Positions 8,176-16,958 are shown, counted from the first letter of the stretch. The stretch is DNA of 47,010 nucleotides from Caballeronia choica (GCF_001544535.1 NZ_FCON02000061.1:1-47010); one strand, 5' to 3'. Notes: a model not told the origin generated them from the letters alone. Numbers and translations: made by a program.

Positions 8176-9264
8176 ATGAACATGCGCGAACGAAGCTTCG
8201 AGGTTCGGCGAGCGACGCGCGCGAGCCGGGTTGCCGTGCTCGTCCTTTTGATAGCGGCGCTGATCGTGGCGAGCATGCCGTACTGGGCCGGCCGCGACAC
8301 GTTGCGCGACTTCACGCAGATCGCCGCCTATCTCGTCTTCGCGATGATGTGGAACCTGCTCGCGGGTTACGGCGGGATGGTGTCGATCGGGCAGCAGGCG
8401 TATTTCGGCATCGGCGGCTACGCGATGCTCGTGCTTGCCAACTATGGCGGCGTCTCGCCGTTCATCGCGGTGCCGATCGCCGCTGTGATCGCGGCCGTGA
8501 TCGCGGTGCCGGTGTCGCTCGTCGCGTTCCGGCTCGAAGGCGGCTACTTCGCGATCGGCACGTGGGTGATCGCGGAAGTCTTCAGGCTCTCGGTGGCCAA
8601 TCTCGCGTGGCTCGGCGGCGGATCGGGCACGAGTCTTACGGCGTTCCAGGGCGTGCCGCGTGCGCTGCGCGAATCGCTGACGCTCTGGACGGCGCTCGCG
8701 ATCGTCGCGGTGGCGATCGGCATGCTTTACGTGTTCCTACGGTCAAAGCGCGGCCTTGCGCTCACTGCGATGCGCGACAACGCGGTTGCCGCGAACAGCC
8801 AGGGTGTCGATGTGAAGCGCGCGCGGCTCGTGGTCTATCTCGTGTCGGCGGCGGGGACGGCGCTCGCGGGCGGCCTCTACTTCGCCGGCACGCTGCGCAT
8901 CTCGCCCGATGCCGCGTTCTCCGTGAACTGGACCGCGTTCGCGATCTTCATCGTGATGATCGGCGGCCTTGGCACGCTCGAAGGTCCGATCATCGGCACG
9001 CTGATCTTCTTCCTGCTGAACAAGTTCCTGTCGGACTTCGGGACGTGGTATCTGATCGGCCTGGGCGCGCTGGCGATCGTCGTCACGATGTTCTTTCCGC
9101 AGGGCGTCTGGGGCTATATATCGCGGCGGTTTGGGTTGCAGCTTTTTCCGTTGGGTCGGCGGGTCGTGTTTTTCGATGCGGGGTCGTCGTCGCAGTCGTC
9201 GGAGTCGCCGCTTGGCGAGGTTCGCGACAATTTGCAGGCGACGCCGGCAACGCCGCGTTCGTGA
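8176..9264 (+). CDS. ABC transporter permease, LivM type
   Basis: Second membrane subunit of the importer; 362 aa with about ten hydrophobic segments and the LivM hallmark NLLAGYGGMVSIGQQAYFGIGGYA (split by me into LLAGYGG and SIGQQAYFGIGGYA). ATG 8176 is preferred over an in-frame GTG at 8167 because GAGGTG (8164-8169) sits 6 nt before it. The C-terminus ends in an unusual Ser/Pro-rich hydrophilic tail (about the last 40 residues, after FGLQLFPLGRR) that looks disordered. The Rieske ferredoxin gene follows after 28 nt. Confidence 0.88.
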   Translation: MNMRERSFEVRRATRASRVAVLVLLIAALIVASMPYWAGRDTLRDFTQIAAYLVFAMMWNLLAGYGGMVSIGQQAYFGIGGYAMLVLANYGGVSPFIAVPIAAVIAAVIAVPVSLVAFRLEGGYFAIGTWVIAEVFRLSVANLAWLGGGSGTSLTAFQGVPRALRESLTLWTALAIVAVAIGMLYVFLRSKRGLALTAMRDNAVAANSQGVDVKRARLVVYLVSAAGTALAGGLYFAGTLRISPDAAFSVNWTAFAIFIVMIGGLGTLEGPIIGTLIFFLLNKFLSDFGTWYLIGLGALAIVVTMFFPQGVWGYISRRFGLQLFPLGRRVVFFDAGSSSQSSESPLGEVRDNLQATPATPRS

Positions 9265-9292
9265 GATGCGTTCTTCATATCAGGAGCAGAAC

Positions 9293-9616
9293 GTGAGCGA
9301 GGTTCTTTGCACACTCGACGAGGTGCCCGACGGCGGCGGGCTCGAAGCGGGCGACGCGGTGCTCGTATTGCGCCGGGCGGATGAAGCGTGGGCGTATCGC
9401 AACGTGTGTCCGCACTTTTCGATTCCGTTGAACTATGAGCCGAACACATTCTGGGCGTATGGCGGCAAACTTGTGATGTGCGCGCATCACAGCGCGATGT
9501 TCCGTTTCGAGGATGGTGAGTGCATCGACGGGCCGTGTCTGGGGGCGAAACTCACGCCGGTTCCGATTCGGATCGAGGGCGGAAAGATCCTTATCGACGA
9601 GGATGGGCGAGGGTAG
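9293..9616 (+). CDS. Rieske-type [2Fe-2S] ferredoxin
   Basis: Small soluble Rieske protein of 107 aa. The cluster ligands are Cys39-Pro-His41 and Cys63-Ala-His-His66, with 21 residues between the two pairs, inside the size range of Rieske ferredoxins. GTG 9293 is chosen because AGGAG stands 6 nt upstream; an ATG at 9266 is in frame but has no such site. It is the last gene of the operon and no ring-hydroxylating oxygenase or reductase subunit is present. Possible roles are electron donor to an oxygenase encoded elsewhere, or re-reduction of inactivated Fe(III) in the hydroquinone dioxygenase, as XylT does for XylE. Both are inference. Confidence 0.85.
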   Translation: MSEVLCTLDEVPDGGGLEAGDAVLVLRRADEAWAYRNVCPHFSIPLNYEPNTFWAYGGKLVMCAHHSAMFRFEDGECIDGPCLGAKLTPVPIRIEGGKILIDEDGRG

Positions 9617-10024
9617 TCGTCGGCGCTGAACGCCGAGCTAATAGGCCGCGAACCGAGCAAATTTCATAGAAGAAAAAAAAGCTCAGACGGCGCACACGCC
9701 GCTCCCCACCGGCGGCAAACGACATTCACCGTTACCGTCGAACCATTCCGCCGCGCAGCCCTCCACCACGGCACGGACTTTGCAAGCCCGCGACGCTCGC
9801 CGCCGAGTGATTTTCATGCGCTGGCTCGCCGTTAACCCGCACATTGTTTGTTTCTGGCGCACACTTAAGCGAAGAGCGTCATTCCGTCGGGCCGACAGCG
9901 CCGGTCGCGTGAAGGTGCGGTTCGCGGACAACAACCCGCCGGCCCGGCCGTTCGCCCTGAGCCGCACCATGACCTTCCTTTCACCGTCCGCGCCCGCCCG
10001 CGCGGCCAGAGGGCTTTCCCCACG
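9617..10024. other. Intergenic region between the hydroquinone operon and the transglutaminase genes
   Basis: I see no gene here. TCGGCG-CTGAA-CGCCGA (9620-9636) is a short hairpin just after the ferredoxin stop and may mark the operon end, but no T-run follows. An A8 run lies at 9673-9680 next to a 5-bp CGGCG/CGCCG hairpin. The ORFs that cross this region read through on codon bias of the neighbouring gene. Confidence 0.5.
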
Positions 10025-11008
10025 ATGACCCAAGCTTTCGATCCGCAGCGCTTCACCGTGCGGCACCTGAGCGCCTACCGTTACTCGGAACCGGTCGAGT
10101 TCGGCGAGCATCGGATGATGTTCCGGCCGAGGTCGAGCCACGACCTGCGCCTCGTCACGACGCAACTGCACATCACGCCGACGCCCGCGCATCTGCACTG
10201 GCTGCACGACGTGTTCGACAACTCCGTCGCGGTCGCCACATTCGCCGACCCGGCATCGGAACTCGTCTTCGAAAGCCAGGTGACGCTCGAGCATTACGAG
10301 GCGCCGCAGCCGGATTACGCGCTCGAGCGCTACGCGACCACGTATCCGTTTGCATACACGAACGAGGAAGCGTCCGATCTCGTCAATGCGCGCAATCGCC
10401 AGCATCCCGACGAGGATGTCAGCACGTGGGCGCGGCAGTTTCTCTCGTCGGGGACATCGACCGGCACGCTGGCGATGCTGCGGGCGATGACGCTCGGCAT
10501 CGCCAACGACTTCAAGTACGTGCGCCGCACGGAGAAGGGCGTGAACCGGCCGGCCGACACCTTGCGCCACAAGAGCGGCAGTTGCCGCGACTTCGCGGTG
10601 CTGATGATGGACGCGGTGCGCTCGCTCGGCCTCGCGGCGCGCTTCGTGAGCGGCTACATCTTCGTGCCCGATCATTCCGCGACGCAGGGCGGCGGCGCGA
10701 CCCACGCGTGGCTGCAGATCTATCTTCCCGGCGCGGGCTGGGTGGATTTCGATCCGACCAACAGCATCATCGGCAACCGCCATCTGATCCGCGTGGCCGT
10801 CGCGTGGAACCACTATCAGGCGCTGCCGCTGTGGGGCACGTGGAACGGCGCGCCGGGTGCGTTTCGCGGTCTGGAAGTCACCGTGCACGTCACCGAAGAG
10901 CCTTCCGACGACGCCATCGGCCAAAAGGAAGCAAAGCAAAAGGAGGCAGCGAAGCCCAAGGAAGCACCCAAGCAAGTCGAACCCACTCAACCCAAGGCAT
11001 CCAAATGA
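10025..11008 (+). CDS. Transglutaminase-like cysteine peptidase family protein with bacterial TG N-terminal domain
   Basis: 327-aa cytoplasmic protein (no signal peptide) with the bacterial transglutaminase-like N-terminal beta domain (about 10-110) followed by a transglutaminase core (about 150-260). The catalytic triad is visible: Cys187 in SGSCRDF, His227 in THAWLQI and Asp243 in FDPTN. The last 40 residues are a Lys/Glu/Pro-rich low-complexity tail (for example KEAKQKEAAKPKEAPKQ). It overlaps the next gene by 4 nt (ATGA). Such proteins are usually peptidases or amide-bond enzymes of unknown substrate. The ATP-grasp/alpha-E partners that often accompany them are absent here. Confidence 0.85.
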   Translation: MTQAFDPQRFTVRHLSAYRYSEPVEFGEHRMMFRPRSSHDLRLVTTQLHITPTPAHLHWLHDVFDNSVAVATFADPASELVFESQVTLEHYEAPQPDYALERYATTYPFAYTNEEASDLVNARNRQHPDEDVSTWARQFLSSGTSTGTLAMLRAMTLGIANDFKYVRRTEKGVNRPADTLRHKSGSCRDFAVLMMDAVRSLGLAARFVSGYIFVPDHSATQGGGATHAWLQIYLPGAGWVDFDPTNSIIGNRHLIRVAVAWNHYQALPLWGTWNGAPGAFRGLEVTVHVTEEPSDDAIGQKEAKQKEAAKPKEAPKQVEPTQPKASK

Positions 11009-11808
11009 AACTTCGTGTCGGTTACGAACTGGTCTATGAGTGTCCGCAACCAACACCCATGATGTTGATGCTGAACACCCATTTCTCGCACGCGCAGGAT
11101 GTGCTCGTCCCCGATGTGCTGGCGGTCAATCCGCCGGTGCCGATCCGGCAGTACCGCGATGGCTTCGGCAACCTGTGCAGCCGCATCGTCGCGCCGCAGG
11201 GGCACATTTCGCTCTCGACGTCCGCCGTGCTGGAAGTCTCCGGTGAGTTCGAGTCTCGCGCGCATGACGGCCGCCAGCACCCGGTCGAGGATTTGCCCGA
11301 CGAGTGCCTCGTCTTCCTGCTCGGCAGCCGCTACTGCGAAACCGACCTGCTTTCCGACGTCGCGTGGCAGCTGTTCGCGAAGACCAAGCCCGGCAGCGAC
11401 CGCGTGCAGGCCATCTGCGACTACGTGCACCGGCACATCACCTTCGGCTACCACCATGCCCGGCCGACCAAGACCGCGTGGCACGCACACGAGGAGCGCC
11501 TCGGCGTGTGCCGGGACTTCGCGCATCTGGCGATCACGCTGTGCCGCGCGATGAACATTCCGGCGCGCTACTGCACGGGCTATATCAGCGATGTCGGCCT
11601 GCCGCCACCGTACGCATCGATGGATTTCGCCGCATGGTTCGAAGCGTACGTGGGCGGCACCTGGCAGATCTTCGATCCGCGCAACAATGCGCCGCGTATC
11701 GGCCGCGTGCTGATGGCGCGCGGCCGCGATGCGGCGGATGTCGCACTCAGCAACAACTTCGGCCCGACGACGCTCGTCAAGTTCGAGGTCCATTGCGCGG
11801 ACGAGTGA
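11005..11808 (+). CDS. Transglutaminase-like domain protein, catalytic His replaced by Ala
   Basis: 267-aa second transglutaminase-fold protein, coupled to the previous one by an ATGA overlap. It has an N-terminal beta domain and a core domain with Cys169 in GVCRDFAH and Asp224 in FDPRN. The motif that normally reads HAW is AAW (Ala209-Ala210-Trp211 in MDFAAWFEAY), so the usual catalytic His is missing. I recall related Burkholderiales proteins with SAW or AAW here, so this is probably a subfamily feature. It may be inactive or use another residue, and could act as a partner of the active upstream enzyme. No signal peptide. Confidence 0.82.
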   Translation: MKLRVGYELVYECPQPTPMMLMLNTHFSHAQDVLVPDVLAVNPPVPIRQYRDGFGNLCSRIVAPQGHISLSTSAVLEVSGEFESRAHDGRQHPVEDLPDECLVFLLGSRYCETDLLSDVAWQLFAKTKPGSDRVQAICDYVHRHITFGYHHARPTKTAWHAHEERLGVCRDFAHLAITLCRAMNIPARYCTGYISDVGLPPPYASMDFAAWFEAYVGGTWQIFDPRNNAPRIGRVLMARGRDAADVALSNNFGPTTLVKFEVHCADE

Positions 11809-11911
11809 CGCGCGGCGTTGCGCCTGCGGCGCGACGGACCGCGCGACGCCGCATGAATCTACGGTACGATGACTTGTTCAATCACGCGTGGCGCGCCAAG
11901 ACCGGCCAGTC

Positions 11912-13834
11912 ATGCGCCAGCCATCGTACGAACTCATGCGCCGTCTCTTGCGCCCCCTCTTGGGCCCTCTCTTGCGCCGTCTTTGCCTCGCCTGCGCGCT
12001 GGCGATCGGCGGCGTTTTGCCCGCATCCGGGGCGCAGAACCAGGAAGAACCGTCGACCATCGTGAGCGACGTGCACGTCTTTGTCGTCGCCGAAGACGGC
12101 TCGCTCACCGAAGACGACGAAACGACCCTGCGCGCGAACACGCCCGCCGGCATCGACGAGATCGCGCAACGCTACGTGTGGTTCGACAAGAGCGTGTCGA
12201 AGGTCGATATCGTCGACGCCTACGCCACCGACATGAACGGCGTGCGTCACGCGGTGACGCCGGACCAGATCCGCGATATCCAGGAACCGCGCTCGGCGGG
12301 CGCGCCCACCTTCCAGGACGCGAAGCTGAGGGCGGTGATCTTCCCGGGCGTCGGCATCGGATCGAGCGTGTATCTGCGGTTTCACAAGAGCCAGTCGACG
12401 CCGGTCGTCGCCGGGCAGTTCAACTACTTCGTCGAGCCGGGCCGCAGGCCGGTCCAAAGCCAGAGGCTGATCTTCGACCTGCCCGAGGACAAGAAACTTT
12501 ACGCCGATGCGCGCGGCTACGTCGCCGTGCCGCCCGTCACCGCGAACGGCCGCACGCGCTATGAATTCGACTATGGCCGCGAGCGTTTCGAGCGCATCGA
12601 GAACGGCTCGGTCGGCTATCTGCAATACGGCGATCGCCTGATGGTCTCGACCTTCCCCGATTTCGCGACCTTCGCGGCCAGCTACCGCGAGCCGTCCGCC
12701 GATCCCACCGCGAACGATCCGGCCATCCGCGATCTCGCGCACACGCTCACGCAGAACGACCCGGACGCCCGCGCGAAAGCGAGGACGCTGTATGACTGGG
12801 TGCGCCGCAATATCCGCTACGTCGGGCTTTTCATCGGCCAGAGCCCCGCCGTGCCGCACCACGCCACCGAGATCCTCGCCAACCGCTACGGCGACTGCAA
12901 GGACCATGTCGCGCTGTTCGGCGCGCTGCTCGCGGCGGAAGGCATCCGCAGCGAACCGGCGCTGATCGGCTTGGGCTCGGTGTACTCGCTGCCGTCCGTG
13001 CCCGGTTACGGCTCGGGCGCGATCAATCACGTCATCACCTGGCTGCCCGACCTGAACCTCTACCCGGATTCGACGGCGGCGAGCGTCGAGTTCGGCTATC
13101 TGCCGCTCTCCGATATGGACCGGCCGACGCTCCTCGTCGATTCCGGCACGCTCGCGCGCACGCCCGCGATCCAGCCGCTCGCGCGCGACGCGCGCCTGCA
13201 GATCGACGTGGCGCCGGGCGGCACGGCCGCGCTGTCGTACTGGGTGCGGGATGCTGGCTGGAGCGCGGAGATGGAGCGCTCGAACCTGCGCGCCTCGACT
13301 GCGCAGCGCCGCGACCTGATAGCGGCCGAGCGGCTGCGTGCGACCGGCCTCGCCGGCCGCGCCACGCTCGCGACGAGCGACGTCGATGCCACCGCCGGCC
13401 CGTTCGTCACGACGATGGGCGGCACGCTCGACGACGTCGTCTGGCCGAACGGCACGACCGCGCTGCCGGCGCTGACGAGCCTTTCCGGCGGCATCGCGAC
13501 CCAGGTGCGCGGCTGGCTCTCGGAGCGCACGCGCACGCAGCCTTACGTGTGCGTCGGCGGCGACTTCGACGAGGTCTCGCAGATCGCGCTGCCGAAGGAC
13601 GTGCGCGTCGTCGAGGTGCCGGACGGGACGAGCGTCGAAGGCGGCTTTTTCGCGTTCCGCTCGCGCTATGTGTTCGACCCGGACACCAACGTGATCCAGG
13701 TGACGCGGCGGCTGCACGCGGACTTCGGCAAGCAGGTCTGCACGCCGGCGGAATTCGATGCGGCGCTCGTGCTGCTGAAGAAGATCGAGCGGGATACGCA
13801 GGCGCAGATTATTTTGAAGGCGGCGGGGCGGTGA
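11912..13834 (+). CDS. Exported DUF3857/transglutaminase-domain protein
   Basis: 640-aa envelope protein: signal peptide (cluster of Arg then LCLACALAIGGVLPASGAQ), N-terminal DUF3857 domain (about 45-210), transglutaminase core (about 250-370) and a C-terminal beta-rich domain. The active-site Cys329 lies in YGDCKDH, with a downstream His in AINHVITW and Asp in LNLYPDS. ATG 11912 is used; an in-frame GTG at 11888 would add eight residues before the signal. It follows the transglutaminase pair by about 100 nt on the same strand. Its function is unknown; the family is predicted to process peptides or peptidoglycan-linked substrates in the periplasm. Confidence 0.85.
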   Translation: MRQPSYELMRRLLRPLLGPLLRRLCLACALAIGGVLPASGAQNQEEPSTIVSDVHVFVVAEDGSLTEDDETTLRANTPAGIDEIAQRYVWFDKSVSKVDIVDAYATDMNGVRHAVTPDQIRDIQEPRSAGAPTFQDAKLRAVIFPGVGIGSSVYLRFHKSQSTPVVAGQFNYFVEPGRRPVQSQRLIFDLPEDKKLYADARGYVAVPPVTANGRTRYEFDYGRERFERIENGSVGYLQYGDRLMVSTFPDFATFAASYREPSADPTANDPAIRDLAHTLTQNDPDARAKARTLYDWVRRNIRYVGLFIGQSPAVPHHATEILANRYGDCKDHVALFGALLAAEGIRSEPALIGLGSVYSLPSVPGYGSGAINHVITWLPDLNLYPDSTAASVEFGYLPLSDMDRPTLLVDSGTLARTPAIQPLARDARLQIDVAPGGTAALSYWVRDAGWSAEMERSNLRASTAQRRDLIAAERLRATGLAGRATLATSDVDATAGPFVTTMGGTLDDVVWPNGTTALPALTSLSGGIATQVRGWLSERTRTQPYVCVGGDFDEVSQIALPKDVRVVEVPDGTSVEGGFFAFRSRYVFDPDTNVIQVTRRLHADFGKQVCTPAEFDAALVLLKKIERDTQAQIILKAAGR

Positions 13835-13907
13835 GTGCGGGCATGCAAGCCAACCGACGGGGGCGGCCAGCCGCGCAAGACGGACGCGAAAGCTATGCGC
13901 GACGCCG

Positions 13908-13940
13908 GACTTCTTCGGCGGGTGCCCCGCCGAAGAAGTC
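13908..13940. terminator. 15-bp perfect inverted repeat between convergent genes
   Basis: GACTTCTTCGGCGGG (13908-13922) and its exact complement (13926-13940) flank a 3-nt loop. It lies between the stop of the DUF3857 gene (13834) and the stop of the convergent phasin gene (13981). There is no T-run on either strand, but position and stem strength fit a bidirectional transcription barrier. Confidence 0.6.
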
Positions 13941-13980
13941 GGCTGCGGCCGTCGCGCTTCGCTCGGCGCGTGGCGAAACC

Positions 13981-14409
13981 CTACGTCGTCGATGGCCGGT
14001 TGACCGATGTCTTCAATTCCTTCAGCGCCTCCTCCATGCGCCTCGAGACGAGTGCGTAGGCTTCCGCCTGAGTCTGCTGCGTGGTGCGCGCGATGTCCTG
14101 CATGTCGGCGAGACCGTCGCGCAGCGCGCGTTGCACGAGTTCGGTCGCGTTGAACGGCGGCTTGCTCGACGAAGCCTCGAACTGCTGCGCGATGGCTTCC
14201 AGTTCGCTCAAGGTCCGGCGCAGGATTTCGAGCTGCTTGTCACGCAGCGCCTGCATGCCGCCAAACGCGACCTGGTTGGTCGCGGCAAGCGCCTCGACGT
14301 CCTTGCGGCGCGCCTCCAGGATCGCTGAAACGTCGAATCCGGGCAGTTTGTATTGCTGGAATATCGCGGCGAACTGGCTAAACGGATCGCTGAATTTTGA
14401 TTGATTCAT
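13981..14409 (-). CDS. Phasin family protein (polyhydroxyalkanoate granule-associated)
   Basis: 142-aa protein made almost entirely of amphipathic helix, with the phasin pattern: N-terminal FSQFAAIFQQYKLPGFDVSAILEA, then a long coiled-coil-like helical stretch rich in Ala, Gln and Glu. Phasins coat cytoplasmic PHA granules and control their size and number (family knowledge). The start at 14409 follows GGGAGAC with 5-nt spacing; an overlapping out-of-frame ATG at 14413 is closer to that site and is ignored. It is monocistronic, with about 490 bp of gene-free DNA upstream. No PHA synthase gene lies in the window. Confidence 0.8.
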   Translation of the reverse strand: MNQSKFSDPFSQFAAIFQQYKLPGFDVSAILEARRKDVEALAATNQVAFGGMQALRDKQLEILRRTLSELEAIAQQFEASSSKPPFNATELVQRALRDGLADMQDIARTTQQTQAEAYALVSRRMEEALKELKTSVNRPSTT

Positions 14410-14896
14410 TCATGTCTCCCAGGGTCTGCGATTCTTGGCCGCACTTCGAGCCGCGAGTGCGCGGCGCCCCGCTCGCCCGCGCCGGGTACGGTCGATCGAA
14501 CGAAGCTGCGTGCTTCGGATACTACCAATATACGCACGCTGCTAGGGCCGAGGGAAAACACCAAAGAAGGGCATGGGTTTCGGACAACGCAAGCGCCGGT
14601 CCTGCCGAAAAGATCGGAGGTGGGCACGTTCCCGATGAGACTGGCGCGAGCACGGAGAACAGGCACGCGACACTGCACATACAGTGGGCGAGTGGGAGAA
14701 CGCCTTGAGGATGTGGGCGGAATCGAGGGTCGTCTGGCAGCGGTGGCCTGTTTCCTTACGCAGGCGGACATCTGCAACTGCTCTACGACCTCGACCGCGT
14801 CAGCACTACCGCGTGCTGGCAATCATCCCGGGCGTCGCGTGCTGCGTCGTTTTCCTCGATCCGACGCCCAGGGAAAAACCGTGAAACGCCCGGGTG
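14410..14896. other. Gene-free region upstream of the phasin gene
   Basis: No supported gene. The minus strand contains TATATT around 14528-14533, a possible phasin -10 box, without a clear -35. A 6-bp hairpin CGAAGC/GCTTCG lies at about 14502-14518. The several short ORFs crossing here overlap each other in different frames and show no family resemblance. Confidence 0.4.
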
Positions 14897-15271
14897 TCAG
14901 GCGCTTTCGTCGCCCGCGAACACGCTGTATTCGGCGTTGATCTGTTCGCGGTCGATGCACTGCACGTGCCAGCGGCCGGTAGCCGGTTCGCGCGACGCGT
15001 CGGTGTACCAGAGCGCTCGCCCGGCCTGGCCTTCGACCAGTGCGGCGGCGCTATCGAAATCGAGTCGTTCTAGCACGCAGAGCGGCCGCTCCGCATGCTG
15101 TCCGCAGATCAGCGTGCTACCGGGCCGGGCTTGCAGACCGCCCCAGTCAGGCAGGTCGACGCTCTGATGTCCCTCGCGCGACCAGCGGCGAGATTCCTTG
15201 TCGAGCCACAGGATTGCGAATGCGGCAGAATCGACGCGCTCGAAGGTATCGAGCTTGACGGTAATACGCAT
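14897..15271 (-). CDS. Hypothetical protein
   Basis: 124-aa cytoplasmic protein that I do not recognise. It starts MRITVKLDTFERVDSA and is rich in Trp, Asp and Glu (WLDKESRRWSREG, DLPDWGGL), with no membrane segment or signal. The start at 15271 is chosen because GGAGG lies 5 nt upstream; an in-frame ATG four codons earlier contains that ribosome site. The long upstream extension of the frame has unlike codon usage and is left out. It is not close to any gene on the same strand, so its role cannot be inferred from context. Confidence 0.6.
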   Translation of the reverse strand: MRITVKLDTFERVDSAAFAILWLDKESRRWSREGHQSVDLPDWGGLQARPGSTLICGQHAERPLCVLERLDFDSAAALVEGQAGRALWYTDASREPATGRWHVQCIDREQINAEYSVFAGDESA

Positions 15272-15911
15272 GACGTCCTCCATGATTTCGATTCGATGAC
15301 CCCGATGCCGGCGCGGCAATCGTACGCGTTGCGGCGTTTCGGGAACTCGTATTTCCGACCTCGGCAGCGCGCAAGGACTGCACGCATACCGGCCATGTCT
15401 GATGAGCGGGCGACGCACGCGGATGTGAATCAAACGCTGTGCATCGCAGCAACTTCTTGTTGACGGCGCCGGACCCGGCGCTGGCTGCATTCTTCCACTG
15501 CGGTAAGAAAGCAAGCGCAATGCCGAGTTCAATCTATCTTCGGCGTATTTTCGATGCGCCTTGGGGCGCGCTCGCTTTCGACCCCGCATCGATGAAGTCT
15601 AGACATCCAATCTGACAGTGCCGAGTCAGCGCCCGGTGGGTCACATCCACACTATTCCGTTTCGTGTGTGCCGTCCACGAGTCGATTGTCGCATCGGTAT
15701 GCACATGCCGCTGAATTGCTTATGCTCGGGCTATGACCGCGCGCAGCCGATGCCGCGTTGCCTTTGGCCGCACGAAGCGGTGCATGGCTGCACCAGCGCG
15801 GGAGGATCACGCCCCAACAAGCGGCTTGTTCCAACCGGCCGCGGCCTTCCGCAAATGCAGCAATGCGAGTGCCCGAGTGCCTTAAGTCCCTGCCTAAAAG
15901 GAACATTCATC
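15272..15911. other. 640-bp gene-free region upstream of the alcohol dehydrogenase gene
   Basis: I see no gene in either strand. AAAAGGA (15896-15902) about 10 nt before ATG 15912 is the likely ribosome site of the dehydrogenase. The composition looks less GC-rich than the neighbouring coding DNA, but I did not count it. Confidence 0.4.
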
Positions 15912-16901
15912 ATGCGCGCGATGGTTTTCGACGGCACTTCGCCCTTGCTGCGCGAATGTGATATCCGCGATCCGGTGCTCGACACGGGCCAGGTGATGAT
16001 CGACGTCCACGCGTGCGGCGTGTGTCGCACCGATCTGCATGTCGTCGATGGTGAACTCACCGCTCCGAAGCTTCCGCTCGTGCCGGGACACGAGATCGTC
16101 GGCACGGTGACGGCGGTGGGTGTCGGCGTGACGGACTTCGTGCCGGGCGACCGCGTGGGCGTGCCGTGGCTCGGGCATACCTGCGGCCATTGCCGGTATT
16201 GCGGCACGGGCCGCGAGAACCTCTGCGACGCACCCGGCTTCACCGGCTATACGCTCGACGGCGGCTATGCGGAACGTGTCTCGGCGGATGCCCGCTACTG
16301 CCTGCATCTGCCGCCGCGCTACACGGACGTCGAAGCGGCGCCGCTGATGTGCGCGGGCCTGATCGGCTACCGCACGCTCGCGATGGCGGGCGACGCACAG
16401 CGCATCGGCATCTACGGATTCGGCGCGGCGGCGCACATCATCGCGCAGGTGGCGCGCCATCAGGGACGTAGCGTGTACGCGTTCACGCGTCCGGGCGATG
16501 CCGCCGCGCAGCGACTCGCGCTCGACCTGAAGGCCTGCTGGGCGGGCGGCAGCGACGAATTGCCGCCTGACGAACTCGATGCCGCGCTGATTTTTGCCCC
16601 GGCCGGGGCACTCGTGCCGGCGGCGCTGAAGGCTGTGGCGAAGGGCGGCATCGTCGTGTGCGGGGGAATCCACATGAGCGACATTCCGTCGTTTCCCTAT
16701 GCGTTGCTTTGGGGCGAGCGGCGCGTGGTGTCGGTGGCGAATCTGACCCGCGACGACGGTCGCGCGTTCATGAAACTTGCGGCGCAGTGGCATCTGGAGA
16801 TGCGCACGACCGCATACCCGCTTGCCGATGCGAACCGCGCGCTTGGCGATTTGCGCGACGGGCGCGTGACGGGGGCTGCGGTGTTGAAAATTCGTGGATG
16901 A
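15912..16901 (+). CDS. Zinc-dependent alcohol dehydrogenase (MDR family)
   Basis: 329-aa NAD(P)-dependent alcohol dehydrogenase of the medium-chain family, AdhA/AdhP-like. Catalytic zinc ligands are visible as Cys38 (CGVCRTD) and His60 (GHE). The structural zinc lobe is Cys91, Cys94, Cys97 and Cys105 (CGHCRYC...C). The nucleotide-binding loop reads YGFGAAAH in place of the usual GxGxxG. ATG 15912 is used; the frame upstream is open without a start signal. The substrate is unknown. It is monocistronic and convergent with the HpaI-type aldolase gene, from which a hairpin separates it. Confidence 0.85.
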   Translation: MRAMVFDGTSPLLRECDIRDPVLDTGQVMIDVHACGVCRTDLHVVDGELTAPKLPLVPGHEIVGTVTAVGVGVTDFVPGDRVGVPWLGHTCGHCRYCGTGRENLCDAPGFTGYTLDGGYAERVSADARYCLHLPPRYTDVEAAPLMCAGLIGYRTLAMAGDAQRIGIYGFGAAAHIIAQVARHQGRSVYAFTRPGDAAAQRLALDLKACWAGGSDELPPDELDAALIFAPAGALVPAALKAVAKGGIVVCGGIHMSDIPSFPYALLWGERRVVSVANLTRDDGRAFMKLAAQWHLEMRTTAYPLADANRALGDLRDGRVTGAAVLKIRG

Positions 16902-16911
16902 CTTTGGGGCT

Positions 16912-16958
16912 GCGCTTGGGGGCGAGGTGTTGAAAGACCATCCTCGAACCCCAAGCGC
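16912..16958. terminator. Long hairpin between convergent dehydrogenase and aldolase genes
   Basis: GCGCTTGGGG (16912-16921) pairs with CCCCAAGCGC (16949-16958), and inside it CGAGG (16923-16927) pairs with CCTCG (16942-16946). It lies in the 63-bp gap between two stop codons, so it probably acts in both directions. The right arm is part of the dispersed CCCCAAGCGCCAGCG repeat. Confidence 0.65.

Noticed and set aside
4544-9264. Importer as an ordinary branched-chain amino-acid transporter
   Set aside because: The subunits are Liv-like, but co-transcription with hydroquinone genes makes an aromatic substrate more likely. Not excluded, so the calls stay generic.
9673-9702. A8 run with a nearby CGGCG/CGCCG hairpin as a minus-strand terminator
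   Set aside because: Stem and T-run are separated by 8 nt and no minus-strand gene ends there.
9683-11056. 457-aa minus-strand open frame over the first transglutaminase gene
   Set aside because: No recognisable domain; the plus strand carries the intact catalytic triad and an ATGA overlap with the next gene.
14401-14940. 179-aa plus-strand ORF upstream of the phasin gene
   Set aside because: No start signal, no family resemblance, overlaps other frames of similar quality and contains the phasin promoter region.
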